Assembly (NCBI GenBank): GCA_942493375.1
Contig: OW818698.1
Location: forward strand, 3,720,001-3,784,000
Direction of reading: 5' to 3'
DNA from: G942493375 sp942493375
Lineage (GTDB): Bacteria; Armatimonadota; UBA5829
DNA: 64,000 nt
Every line of letters starts with the position of its first letter. Positions within the stretch are counted from its first letter, which is position 1. This document shows, piece by piece, positions 44,085 through 52,339 of this stretch. The notes under the pieces were generated by a model that ran no database searches, had not been told where the DNA came from, and worked only from the letters and a program-made list of their open reading frames with translations. A program made the translations under genes and the position numbers.

Positions 44085-44118
44085 AATGCCCTCCTACGAA
44101 AATAGAATATTTTCGTCC

Positions 44119-45915
44119 TTACGCTCTGTATATTGCCTTGACAGGGCATTTTTTCTTGCATTCGCCGCAGCGGATACAAGCGTCATTGTCTATGTTGTAT
44201 ATCTTCTTCGGTTCTCCGGATATACACTTGACCGGACAGACTTTCGCGCACAAACTGCAGCCTACACATTTGTCCTCATCTATGTAGTACTGCAATAGTG
44301 ACTGGCAGACTCCGGCGGGGCATCGTTTTTCTGTTATATGGGCCTCATACTCGTCCCTGAAATTTTTCAGAGTGGAGAGTATCGGGTTCGGAGCAGCCTG
44401 ACCTAAACCGCACAGCGAAGCACGCCTGACTGTGTTACCCAGCTTCTCCAGTTTTTCGATATCGCCATCTACACCCTTGCCTTCAGTTATCCGGGTGAGG
44501 ATTTCCAGCAGTCTTTTGGTGCCTTCACGGCAGGGGGTACACTTCCCGCACGATTCTCCCTGGGTGAATGTTATGAAGAACTTGGCAACGTCAACCATGC
44601 ACGTGCCTTCATCCATAACGATCATTCCGCCGCTGCCCATCATCGAGCCCGCTGCCATCAGGGAATCATAGTCTACCGGAGTATCGAGATACTGCTCAGG
44701 GATACACCCACCGGATGGTCCACCGGTCTGCACAGCCTTGAATCGCTTATCATCCTTAATGCCGCCGCCGATGTCATAGATGATCTCTCTGAGCGTAGTT
44801 CCCATAGGGACTTCGACAAGCCCTGTGTTTTTGATCTTACCGGCAAGCGCGAAGACTTTTGTCCCCTTACTTTTCTCGGTGCCCAGATCTGAGAACCACT
44901 TTGAACCATTTAGAATTATCGGAGCAATATTTGCCCAGGTCTCTACGTTATTAATCAATGTAGGTAGATTATAAAGCCCGGATTGAGCAGGATATGGAGG
45001 TCTGGGTCTTGGCATTCCACGTCGGCCTTCGATACTGGCAATCAGTGCTGTCTCTTCTCCACAGACAAATGCACCAGCTCCGAGCCGCAGCTCAAGGTCA
45101 AAGTTAAAATCTGTACCGAGTATATTCTTGCCCAGAAGTCCATTTTCGCGCAGAATCTCAATAGCGTGCTGAAGTCTCTTAATAGCCAGCGGATACTCAG
45201 CTCGAACATACACATATCCCTGATCAGCTCCAATGGCATATCCACCGATGGTCATTCCTTCGATAATTGAGTAAGGGTCGCCTTCAATGGCGCTGCGGTC
45301 CATAAATGCACCGGGGTCGCCTTCGTCCGCATTACAGATCACTATGCGTTTGCCTGGTTCACCCTGAGCAGTCTGTCTCCACTTGAGTCCTGTCGGATAT
45401 CCACCGCCACCTCGTCCGCGCAGACCGGATTTCTCGATTTCTACAATGACTTCATCCGGGGTCATCTTTTCAAGGACTATTGCAAGCGACTCATACCCCT
45501 TCATTTGCAGGTAATCATCAAGGGAGTCGGGGTCGATTACACCACAATTACGCAGGGTTATTCTACGCTGCTTACCAAAGAACGCTTCTCCTCCGAGGAC
45601 TCTAACGTTCTTGGAGTCTATGTGCTCTTTGGACTGGAGATCTAAGACCACAGTTCCACCGACTATATGCTCTGAAATGATCCGTTCCAGTTTTTCGGAG
45701 TCAACTTTTTCGTAGTAAGTGCCTTCCGGTTCAATTATCACCATAGGACAGTGTCCACATTCACCATAGCTGACCGCTTCTTCTACGCTGACCAGGTTTT
45801 TTGCTTTGTACTTTGAAAGCAGGCGTTTGATCTCGGGTTCAAGTCTTTTTCCCCCGGGGCTGATGCACGCCGTTCCGGAGCAAACAATGAGCTTGCGTTT
45901 TATCTGATCTGTCAT
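44119..45915 (-). CDS. hndC: NAD(P)-linked hydrogenase flavin subunit (HndC/HydB, NuoF-like)
   Basis: The 598-residue protein has an N-terminal thioredoxin-like [2Fe-2S] domain (VCSGTACISPGG and GECGHCP). The NuoF core follows with the NADH/FMN motifs GLRGRGGGGYPTGLKW and ADEGDPGAFMDRS, and the [4Fe-4S] ligands ESCGKCTPCREG. The C-terminus has two ferredoxin-type [4Fe-4S] motifs (CVGCSLCAKVCP and CIRCGECKKKCP). It exchanges electrons between NAD(P)H and the hydrogenase subunit. Length and domain order match HydB of trimeric hydrogenases. It starts two bases after hndB and is followed by hndD after 34 bp. Confidence 0.92.
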   Translation of the reverse strand: MTDQIKRKLIVCSGTACISPGGKRLEPEIKRLLSKYKAKNLVSVEEAVSYGECGHCPMVIIEPEGTYYEKVDSEKLERIISEHIVGGTVVLDLQSKEHIDSKNVRVLGGEAFFGKQRRITLRNCGVIDPDSLDDYLQMKGYESLAIVLEKMTPDEVIVEIEKSGLRGRGGGGYPTGLKWRQTAQGEPGKRIVICNADEGDPGAFMDRSAIEGDPYSIIEGMTIGGYAIGADQGYVYVRAEYPLAIKRLQHAIEILRENGLLGKNILGTDFNFDLELRLGAGAFVCGEETALIASIEGRRGMPRPRPPYPAQSGLYNLPTLINNVETWANIAPIILNGSKWFSDLGTEKSKGTKVFALAGKIKNTGLVEVPMGTTLREIIYDIGGGIKDDKRFKAVQTGGPSGGCIPEQYLDTPVDYDSLMAAGSMMGSGGMIVMDEGTCMVDVAKFFITFTQGESCGKCTPCREGTKRLLEILTRITEGKGVDGDIEKLEKLGNTVRRASLCGLGQAAPNPILSTLKNFRDEYEAHITEKRCPAGVCQSLLQYYIDEDKCVGCSLCAKVCPVKCISGEPKKIYNIDNDACIRCGECKKKCPVKAIYRA

Positions 45916-45917
45916 GG

Positions 45918-46262
45918 CTACCCCAAATACTCCTCGACTGTGATGTCGTTAACAAGATGCTCTTCTACAATCCGTTTGGCTTTCTCTTCGTTCAGCCTGA
46001 TATATAAGACCGGAGGTTCTCCGGGCCTGGTGACTTCCGCCATAGGTTCCAGGTCGCAGCGTCCCACACATCCAGTGGGAATCACTGAAACACCCTCAAG
46101 TCCCGCTTCCTTCACGGCATCCTTAAAGGCTTTACTCACAACATCTGCTCCTGCAGATATACCGCAAGTCGCCATGCCTACGCGTATTCGAGTTCGAATC
46201 TTGGGCTTATCAGTGATTGTGCGATTCTTTAATTTAGATAACAAAGTGCTGGGTTTGGACAT
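45918..46262 (-). CDS. hndB: Small thioredoxin-like [2Fe-2S] hydrogenase subunit (HndB-like)
   Basis: The 114-residue protein has the short thioredoxin-like ferredoxin pattern GMATCGISAGADVV and IPTGCVGRCDLEPMAEV, typical of HndB-type subunits. Only three of the possible cluster cysteines are visible, as is common for this type. Electrons probably pass through it between HndC and partners. Its start lies one base after the stop of the upstream exported protein, with GGAG nine bases before the ATG. The NuoE-like subunit (HndA/HydC) that usually heads such operons is absent here. Confidence 0.82.
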   Translation of the reverse strand: MSKPSTLLSKLKNRTITDKPKIRTRIRVGMATCGISAGADVVSKAFKDAVKEAGLEGVSVIPTGCVGRCDLEPMAEVTRPGEPPVLYIRLNEEKAKRIVEEHLVNDITVEEYLG

Positions 46263-46263
46263 T

Positions 46264-47244
46264 CTAATTAACTCCGTTTAGGTCGTAGATGTATTGTCTG
46301 CCTTCATTGCCTTGTCGTATAGAGAAGGAACTGGCATGGTTATCAGTCGCCAGTTGCCCGTAGAAGCGTATAATGCTTTCCTTCTGCGATTCTATTGTGC
46401 AGGATACCGGGGACATTTTTACCTTTACTAATGCACCATCCGCATCTTCCATTACAGTTTCGAACATTGCTGTCGAGATCGATAAAGGTGATGCCAGTGG
46501 GTTCTGGACTGTGAAATCAAGTGTAATAAACCGTGCATCATCAGCCGATTGTTTTCCATCGATCGGTCCAAAGGTATATCCGGTTCTGTCCAGCTTCAAC
46601 AGTAAAGTTCCTGCTGGATAGAAAGCTCCGGTCGCAGCAGATATCCTGGCAAGTGGAATTGCCGGATCGCTGGAATCTGCCAAAGGAGCACTAAATCCAG
46701 TGATTTTACCACCTGGATCAAGTGGTATAGTTTTATCTGCTATTTTTATGTTTACCTGATTCACTTTAGTGTTTGCAGGAACCATGAATACAGCATCAAA
46801 CTGATTTCCGGATGCATTCGCACTATTCACAGATGCTGCTTGCCATTGGGATGAACCATCGGAAGCGGTTATTTTCAGCTTGTCGGAAGTCGTACCTGCC
46901 GGCAACTCCTGTCCCGAAATCGATAGTATTAACATTTTCTGTTTTGAATTGGGAATCAGAACACTACTAGCTGTGGCAAATGGCTCAAGGCTATATCTTG
47001 CAGATTCCACAACAAATACTGGTTGCTTAACAGGTTCAGGTATCACCGGAACAGGTGTAACAACAACCGGTTTAGGTTTGATTACACTAGGTTTGGGTTT
47101 CTTAACAACAGCCTTGCGCTTTATGGCTTGTGAAGCGGGTGTCTTTTTTATTGGCTTAACAGGCTTCTTTACTGCAACAGAGAGTGTTGAAGACAATATT
47201 AGCAATGTCATGCAAAAAATCACGGTCTTATGGATCAGGGACAT
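46264..47244 (-). CDS. Exported Lys/Pro-rich-linker protein coupled to the hydrogenase genes
   Basis: The 326-residue protein has a signal peptide (TVIFCMTLLILSSTLSVA) and a basic Lys/Pro/Val-rich linker (about residues 25-75). Two beta-sandwich-like regions (about 80-185 and 200-326) follow. The second contains ITLDFTVQNPLASPLSISTAMFETVM, which resembles DUF4352-type Ig folds. GGAG lies nine bases before the ATG. It ends one base before hndB, so it should be on the same transcript. Nothing in its sequence suggests redox chemistry. Function unknown. Confidence 0.65.
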   Translation of the reverse strand: MSLIHKTVIFCMTLLILSSTLSVAVKKPVKPIKKTPASQAIKRKAVVKKPKPSVIKPKPVVVTPVPVIPEPVKQPVFVVESARYSLEPFATASSVLIPNSKQKMLILSISGQELPAGTTSDKLKITASDGSSQWQAASVNSANASGNQFDAVFMVPANTKVNQVNIKIADKTIPLDPGGKITGFSAPLADSSDPAIPLARISAATGAFYPAGTLLLKLDRTGYTFGPIDGKQSADDARFITLDFTVQNPLASPLSISTAMFETVMEDADGALVKVKMSPVSCTIESQKESIIRFYGQLATDNHASSFSIRQGNEGRQYIYDLNGVN

Positions 47245-47401
47245 AGTTGGTAGCTCCAGATTTTCAATAAAGATGTATTTTTATAAGATAGCAGTGGTGT
47301 AATAATATCGCATTCGGAGTAATTCTACCACTCAGACGGGAATTCTAACCGGATTACGTCCAGCCTTAATGTTTTTTGTACCATAGAAGAAAGATTAAAC
47401 C

Positions 47402-47482
47402 TAAGCCCGCATTATTCATGATCGACTTAGCTTTTGTCCCTACTGCCGGACAAAAGCGAAGCTTGGTAAATAATGCGGGTTA
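47402..47482 (-). mobile_element. MITE-like inverted-repeat element, copy 3 (inverted)
   Basis: Read on the minus strand it aligns over its whole length with the two copies at 24435 and 24855, including ACCCGCATTATT ends and the CTTTTGTCCGGCAGTAGGGA centre. TA borders both ends. It lies in the 314-bp gap between divergent genes (47245-47558); apart from it I see no clear feature there. Confidence 0.7.
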
Positions 47483-47558
47483 GGGTTCCATTATTCGCTT
47501 AAGTGGTGTAGTATATGTGGGTTTACGGGATTATTATCGCTTTTTGAGGTGAATTATT

Positions 47559-48836
47559 GTGAGAGTTGGAACAGCCTGGGCAGATATCACGCCCAATGAA
47601 AAACTTAGTGTAGCAGGTCAGATGTGCGAAAGGATTGCACAATATACACATGATCCACTCACTGTGAATGCGGTCGTGTTTGCAGACGGGGATACAATGG
47701 TTGCCCAGGTGTCGTGTGATATATGTCTTATGCCTGATGATTTTATAAATCAGACCAGGGAAGAGTGTTCTGCGAAGACCGGAATACCGGCAGACAATAT
47801 CATTATTGGGGCGACACATTCACATGTAGCTCCTAATACAATTGATACGATTCCAGGTAAAGTCAGTCCGGCGTTTATGACTGACTTCCGTGAGAAGATA
47901 ATAGACTCAGTATTCCGGGCTGTTCAGGACCTTGAGGAATCTCAGATTTATGCAGGCAAAGGTTTCATAGAGCAGATGGGATTCAACCGCCGTGGAATGC
48001 ACGATGGCAACAAGTGCGATATGTACTATGGAAGCTGGAACGAAGGCTTCGAAGGACTTGAAGGCCCCAGAGATGGTGAAGTTGGAGTGCTGTTTGCAAA
48101 GCGTGCAGACGGCAGTCTCAAGGTCGTTGTGTCCTCATTCTCCACACATCCGAACTCAGTAGAAGGAGAATCGTTCTACAGTGCAGACGTTGCTGGAGCT
48201 GTCAGGGCATTCTTGCGCAAGAGCCTGGGAGATGATATTGGAGTTGTTTATTTGACTGGCGCTGCCGGGAACACTGCTCCGAGCCAGCTTGTTGATAATG
48301 TAGAAAACATCCAGCCCTGGCGTGGTGAAGAGGGATGGAAACGCTCCGGTATGTACCTGGGCAGCGAAATAGTAAAGACAATCGCAGGCACAACCGATCC
48401 TATGGTTGATCCAAAACTTGTCCTGAAGAAAGAAACTTTAAAAATACCGATAATGGACTATCCTGAGGATATCGTTATCGGTTGGGATGATCCACATTTC
48501 AAACAGGCAAAATTGGACTGGCCCAGGAAGACCGCTGAAGAGAGCCCTTACACAGTCCGGGTAAGCGTCATCAGAGTAGGTGATGCGGCGATCTGCACCA
48601 ATCCTGCAGAATTTTATGTAGAGCATGGACTGGCAATTAAGGATAACTCTCCAGCCAGCGTAACCTTAATCTCCGAACTTACAGATGGATTCGTTGGTTA
48701 TGTGGCTACCAGAGAAGCATACACTCACGGTGGATATTCCACATGGCCTGCTGAAGGCTGCAAACTGGCACACGATGCTGGCGAGAAGATAGTGGCTTCT
48801 ACCAAAGGGCTGCTCAAAGAAGCGTTTAGCGACTAG
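47559..48836 (+). CDS. Neutral/alkaline ceramidase-like hydrolase
   Basis: The 425-residue protein resembles the N-terminal catalytic domain of neutral ceramidases: VGTAWADITPNEKLSVAG at the start, VVFADGDTMVAQVSCDI, the metal-binding ATHSHVAPNTID and later GAAGNTAP. No signal peptide is seen and the protein is shorter than true ceramidases, so the substrate may be another amide or lipid-like compound. GTG is the start, with GAGGTG about eight bases upstream. The gene is convergent with the DUF6259 glycosidase, sharing a hairpin between the two stops. Confidence 0.78.
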   Translation: MRVGTAWADITPNEKLSVAGQMCERIAQYTHDPLTVNAVVFADGDTMVAQVSCDICLMPDDFINQTREECSAKTGIPADNIIIGATHSHVAPNTIDTIPGKVSPAFMTDFREKIIDSVFRAVQDLEESQIYAGKGFIEQMGFNRRGMHDGNKCDMYYGSWNEGFEGLEGPRDGEVGVLFAKRADGSLKVVVSSFSTHPNSVEGESFYSADVAGAVRAFLRKSLGDDIGVVYLTGAAGNTAPSQLVDNVENIQPWRGEEGWKRSGMYLGSEIVKTIAGTTDPMVDPKLVLKKETLKIPIMDYPEDIVIGWDDPHFKQAKLDWPRKTAEESPYTVRVSVIRVGDAAICTNPAEFYVEHGLAIKDNSPASVTLISELTDGFVGYVATREAYTHGGYSTWPAEGCKLAHDAGEKIVASTKGLLKEAFSD

Positions 48837-48863
48837 GAATACGAACTATATAACTTGAAACAG

Positions 48864-48894
48864 TATAAGGCAGGATATTACGTCCTGCCTTATA
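48864..48894. terminator. Perfect hairpin between convergent genes
   Basis: TATAAGGCAGGA (48864-48875) and TCCTGCCTTATA (48883-48894) form a perfect 12-bp stem with a seven-nt loop midway between the two stop codons. It could end transcripts from both sides; there is no long T-run. Confidence 0.65.
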
Positions 48895-48906
48895 TCGTTG
48901 AGTATA

Positions 48907-51141
48907 TCAATTTTTTCTCAGTGCTATTTTGATTACAGCTGGGGATCGCGCAGGAACGGTCACGTTCAGCATTTTAGTCAGCTTTGATGTAACAGGTGCA
49001 GACCATTTTGAGCTAACCCAGTCTGTTCTTGTTATACCTGTTCCTATCTTGATTCCCCAGTCTTTCTGGTTCCACGGAATAGATATCGTCTGTTCTGTAT
49101 CTGTGTGATTAGCCAGCACGATTCCTATGTCGCCTTTAAAAGATCGGTAACACTCAGCAAGAACAACCGGCAGATCATAATCTATTTTTCTTGTCCCCGG
49201 CCATATATCCCACGTCCGTTTAGCTTTCGACAGACGGCTTAAGTCCGGGGTTCGCAGGAATTCTCCCGAGTACAGGAAGTCCAGGTTAGAATGACGCGCA
49301 GCACTGTATTTTTTCAATAGTTCAATCTGCTCTACCATGTCAGGATCGTTCAATCTGATCAGATCCCTGTCATACCACGCCAGTTGGCGTCCTCTCACAA
49401 GATTAAAAGCAAGTTTGGAGTTAAATATATCCATCGAATTTATTTCGCCGCTGTTTACCCAGACACCGAATTCCGTGGTCCGGTCTGCATCGACTGTCTG
49501 AAAAATAGGCAGTGAATCAGCTCGCATATCGGCATGTCCATTAAGCTGACCGTGAATTTTATCTATGTAGACTTCAAGGAGACCTTCGCCTGTTATTACT
49601 ATATTCTTTTTCAATACCAGTGTTTTTCGAAGGACAGAATCTACCGCGTCACGGTCATATGTACCACCGCTCCAGGGATGCTTGTGTTTTGTAGCGTAAC
49701 AGGCATAAGGAGCCATGGTGTATTCATCCCAATAAATTGCGTCCACACTATAGTCAGAAACTACATGCGTTGCAATTCCCATAATCTTGTTCTGCCAGTA
49801 ATCATTCACCACGCACATAGGCACCATAGGGCTCTCCGGTCCACCGGCGCCATACTCAAAATACGGTTTGCCTGTAGGAGCAAGTCTGGCATATTCACTT
49901 GCCTTTTCTTCTGTCCAAAAAGGCAGTGAAGTATCACACAACTGTATATTGATATATGGCATAACATAAATGCCGGCTTCCTGCATCTTTCTTGCAGCTT
50001 TTATGAATCCGGGAGGTGCAGGCAAATAGTCAGGATATCTGTAGTCGTGTCTGCTATACTTCTGCCAGATATACCAGTGAAAACCGAAAGGCTCACCCAG
50101 TTTCTTCCTTAAGTCTATCATATCATCAGCGTAAGCCAGGAGCTTATCTTCATCGTGTGCCCATGTAGCTCCCTGGAACCATACGGAAAGATTCTTGAAC
50201 CAGCCGGGAATGTCTGTTCGGACAGCAAGTGATTTCACTTTAGGAAGTGTTGTAGTCCATGACCGGTAAAGCTTGGCTGCATCATACCAGTCACCTCGTA
50301 TAGGTCCACATATTATCGGGTATGGTAGAGTCCATCTGGAATTGATAGCGGATTTCTCAGCAAAATGAGTAATACACATATAGAATGCTGTCTTAGATTC
50401 CATAGGCCAGCAGGTGAAGTTCTTGTGGTAGTATTTAGAATCATAGCTGGCTAAATACAGAGTTCCCCCCTGACCATCGCAGTAACCCATAAGTTGCACT
50501 GACATACCGGATGACGGAACCTCCGTATAACCCGGTCCTGCAATTCCGGTATTTCGAGGAGACATATACTTCACGCCTGAGTATGCCGGTACAGCAACAT
50601 AATCCGTTTTCTCGGAGCCAGGACGATCAGATGCCAACTCGCGTAAGAGGGGGAATTGCATCTCCAGCAGAGGAGTCGATGACTTATTGTCGATAGACAA
50701 ACCCCATTTATACAAGCTTGTTTTAGGGTCGAGAGTTATTGTAACTGTTGCAGAGAGCGTTCCACCACTTTGAACAGGTGCATCTATGAATTGTAACTCC
50801 CATCCAGGCGCTTGAGTACTGTTAATCTTTCTATATTTATACTTTACAAAATTCTGTCCGGACAGCGCCGTACTTACCAGTGGATTATCACCCATCCTGA
50901 TCTGGAATATATCGTCACCAGGTATTTTGACGTAGTTGGAATGCCCGACCAGATCGGTTATTTGTTGCAGAGTAAAATTGTTTTTGTTGATGACCAGTCG
51001 AACGTTATTGTCCTGAAGAATAAGATTGTCACCTTCTATGACGGATTCTACTTTGCCGGATGCAAGTGCAGCGGATGATATGGAGAAAAGTATGAGCCCA
51101 AAAGCTGCTAATCGTAAACAGTCAAATGTAATCATATTCAT
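48907..51141 (-). CDS. Exported DUF6259-type glycoside-hydrolase-like protein
   Basis: The 744-residue protein has a signal peptide (LAAFGLILFSISSAALAS). An N-terminal beta-sandwich (about residues 28-290) is followed by a TIM-barrel-like domain with WFKNLSVWFQG, GFHWYIWQKY, YVMPYINIQL, DAIYWDEYTMAPYACY and IVITGEGLLEVY. A C-terminal sandwich contains DIGIVLANHTDTEQTISIPW. This layout fits DUF6259 proteins, distant relatives of GH36-type clans. The Asp-Glu of YWDEY and the Glu of GEGL are plausible catalytic acids. It probably degrades an external glycan. An operator-like palindrome lies 24 bases upstream of its start. Confidence 0.75.
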   Translation of the reverse strand: MNMITFDCLRLAAFGLILFSISSAALASGKVESVIEGDNLILQDNNVRLVINKNNFTLQQITDLVGHSNYVKIPGDDIFQIRMGDNPLVSTALSGQNFVKYKYRKINSTQAPGWELQFIDAPVQSGGTLSATVTITLDPKTSLYKWGLSIDNKSSTPLLEMQFPLLRELASDRPGSEKTDYVAVPAYSGVKYMSPRNTGIAGPGYTEVPSSGMSVQLMGYCDGQGGTLYLASYDSKYYHKNFTCWPMESKTAFYMCITHFAEKSAINSRWTLPYPIICGPIRGDWYDAAKLYRSWTTTLPKVKSLAVRTDIPGWFKNLSVWFQGATWAHDEDKLLAYADDMIDLRKKLGEPFGFHWYIWQKYSRHDYRYPDYLPAPPGFIKAARKMQEAGIYVMPYINIQLCDTSLPFWTEEKASEYARLAPTGKPYFEYGAGGPESPMVPMCVVNDYWQNKIMGIATHVVSDYSVDAIYWDEYTMAPYACYATKHKHPWSGGTYDRDAVDSVLRKTLVLKKNIVITGEGLLEVYIDKIHGQLNGHADMRADSLPIFQTVDADRTTEFGVWVNSGEINSMDIFNSKLAFNLVRGRQLAWYDRDLIRLNDPDMVEQIELLKKYSAARHSNLDFLYSGEFLRTPDLSRLSKAKRTWDIWPGTRKIDYDLPVVLAECYRSFKGDIGIVLANHTDTEQTISIPWNQKDWGIKIGTGITRTDWVSSKWSAPVTSKLTKMLNVTVPARSPAVIKIALRKN

Positions 51142-51164
51142 TTCCTCTCATGTGAAATAGTCAT

Positions 51165-51181
51165 AAGATATATGATATCTT
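51165..51181. promoter_or_regulatory. Operator-like palindrome A
   Basis: AAGATAT-ATG-ATATCTT is a perfect 7-3-7 inverted repeat, 24 bases upstream of the minus-strand DUF6259 gene. Its GATAT-N3-ATATC core is shared with a second site at 51276. Confidence 0.4.
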
Positions 51182-51275
51182 GATTGACTTACTCCAGTGT
51201 TCTATATTGGCGAATAATATCCTCTATGCTTAACTGTATAACTATTCGATGTCATTCAATCAATTGGTTCAATTC

Positions 51276-51292
51276 TTGATATTAGATATCAA
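51276..51292. promoter_or_regulatory. Operator-like palindrome B
   Basis: TTGATAT-TAG-ATATCAA is a perfect 7-3-7 inverted repeat with the same core as palindrome A, 111 bp away centre to centre, in the 323-bp gap between divergent genes. A TATAAT hexamer facing the plus strand lies at 51337-51342. Nothing else is recognisable in this gap. Confidence 0.4.
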
Positions 51293-51464
51293 TCGGCTGT
51301 CCATCTAGGCAGGCACAATAATATCTATCGTCTTGTTATAATAGGTGATACGTCATATGTGGTATTCTTGAACACTGCCAGCTTGTATTATGGAATGATA
51401 CAAGTGTTGGTGATTACTGATCCAATCATTTACAAGCGGTATCTTGCACTTGTCGGTTATTATT

Positions 51465-52268
51465 ATGATCCTCAAAAAACGGATGGGACAAACGCTTATT
51501 ACATTTATCGCAGCCTGCGTTTTAATCAGCATACTTACGCTGATGTCGGGGCTGTTTATGGCTGCGCCTTCCAAAAAGCCGCTTGTCGTAGTCAAATCAA
51601 TACCACCAGTCAAGAAGCAGAAACCGAAAATTGTAAGGCACGTCTGGCATCCTTCTCATGTAGTAAAAACCTGGACTACCACATACAAAGGACATCGATT
51701 GCACGTAACTCAGCTTCCCCGGTGCCAGCACCTGGAGACAATGCTGACATACAATCCCTCCGGAGAAACCTTCGCCCAGGCTAAACGCAGAGTTGGTGGA
51801 GCCGCGATAATGAGCGGGAGTTTTCATCACTCCCAGTCATTTTCCCTTGCAGATTTTCTGCAGAGGGATGGCAGAGTATTGTCTCCGGCTAGAACTGGAC
51901 GCATCTTTCTGGTAATACTCCCGGATGGCAGTATTGACCTGACTAAGAATTACGGTAAATACAAGCGTAAACCCGGTGTAAGTGCTATGGCAATGGGGCA
52001 GGTATTGGTTCCATGGCAGCCAGATGGGTTCGGAACAGCGTTTGCAAATAAGCATACAGACAGAATGGCTCTGGCTCTCAACAACAACTACATATATATA
52101 ATACAGGGCCAGGCAGATTTGTGGGCGCTTGCTTCATATATCAAACACAAACTGCCGGTTAGGATTGCTGCTAACTCCGATGGTGGTCATGTAGTTAGAG
52201 GTTCTGCACCTGTTCATGTCGTTTTTCGCTGGAAACCAAAGGGTATTGTGCGGGAGTTGTTGAAATAA
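51465..52268 (+). CDS. Exported phosphodiester-glycosidase (NAGPA)-like protein
   Basis: The protein has about 267 residues with one N-terminal hydrophobic signal or anchor (LITFIAACVLISILTLMSGLF) and a basic Pro-rich linker. The following domain has AAIMSGSFHH, GRIFLVILPDGSIDL, MALALNNNYIYIIQG and AANSDGGHVVRGS. This pattern of strands and glycine loops resembles NAGPA-type phosphodiester glycosidases, though the usual Asn-Gly and Asp-Gly-Gly positions are only partly kept. The ATG at 51465 is preferred over an in-frame TTG at 51444, but no strong ribosome-binding site marks either. The next gene, a GH106-like enzyme, follows after 71 bp. Confidence 0.55.
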   Translation: MILKKRMGQTLITFIAACVLISILTLMSGLFMAAPSKKPLVVVKSIPPVKKQKPKIVRHVWHPSHVVKTWTTTYKGHRLHVTQLPRCQHLETMLTYNPSGETFAQAKRRVGGAAIMSGSFHHSQSFSLADFLQRDGRVLSPARTGRIFLVILPDGSIDLTKNYGKYKRKPGVSAMAMGQVLVPWQPDGFGTAFANKHTDRMALALNNNYIYIIQGQADLWALASYIKHKLPVRIAANSDGGHVVRGSAPVHVVFRWKPKGIVRELLK

Positions 52269-52339
52269 CATAAGGACCGGGTATAATTCTCCGGTACTTG
52301 TTATTTACGAATAATTTCCTGACACATGGAGGCTCCCTT

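Noticed and set aside
51359..51784. Plus-strand frame of 141 codons overlapping the NAGPA-like gene
   Set aside because: It lacks a signal peptide or recognisable motif and is overlapped by a frame with clear export signal and domain pattern.
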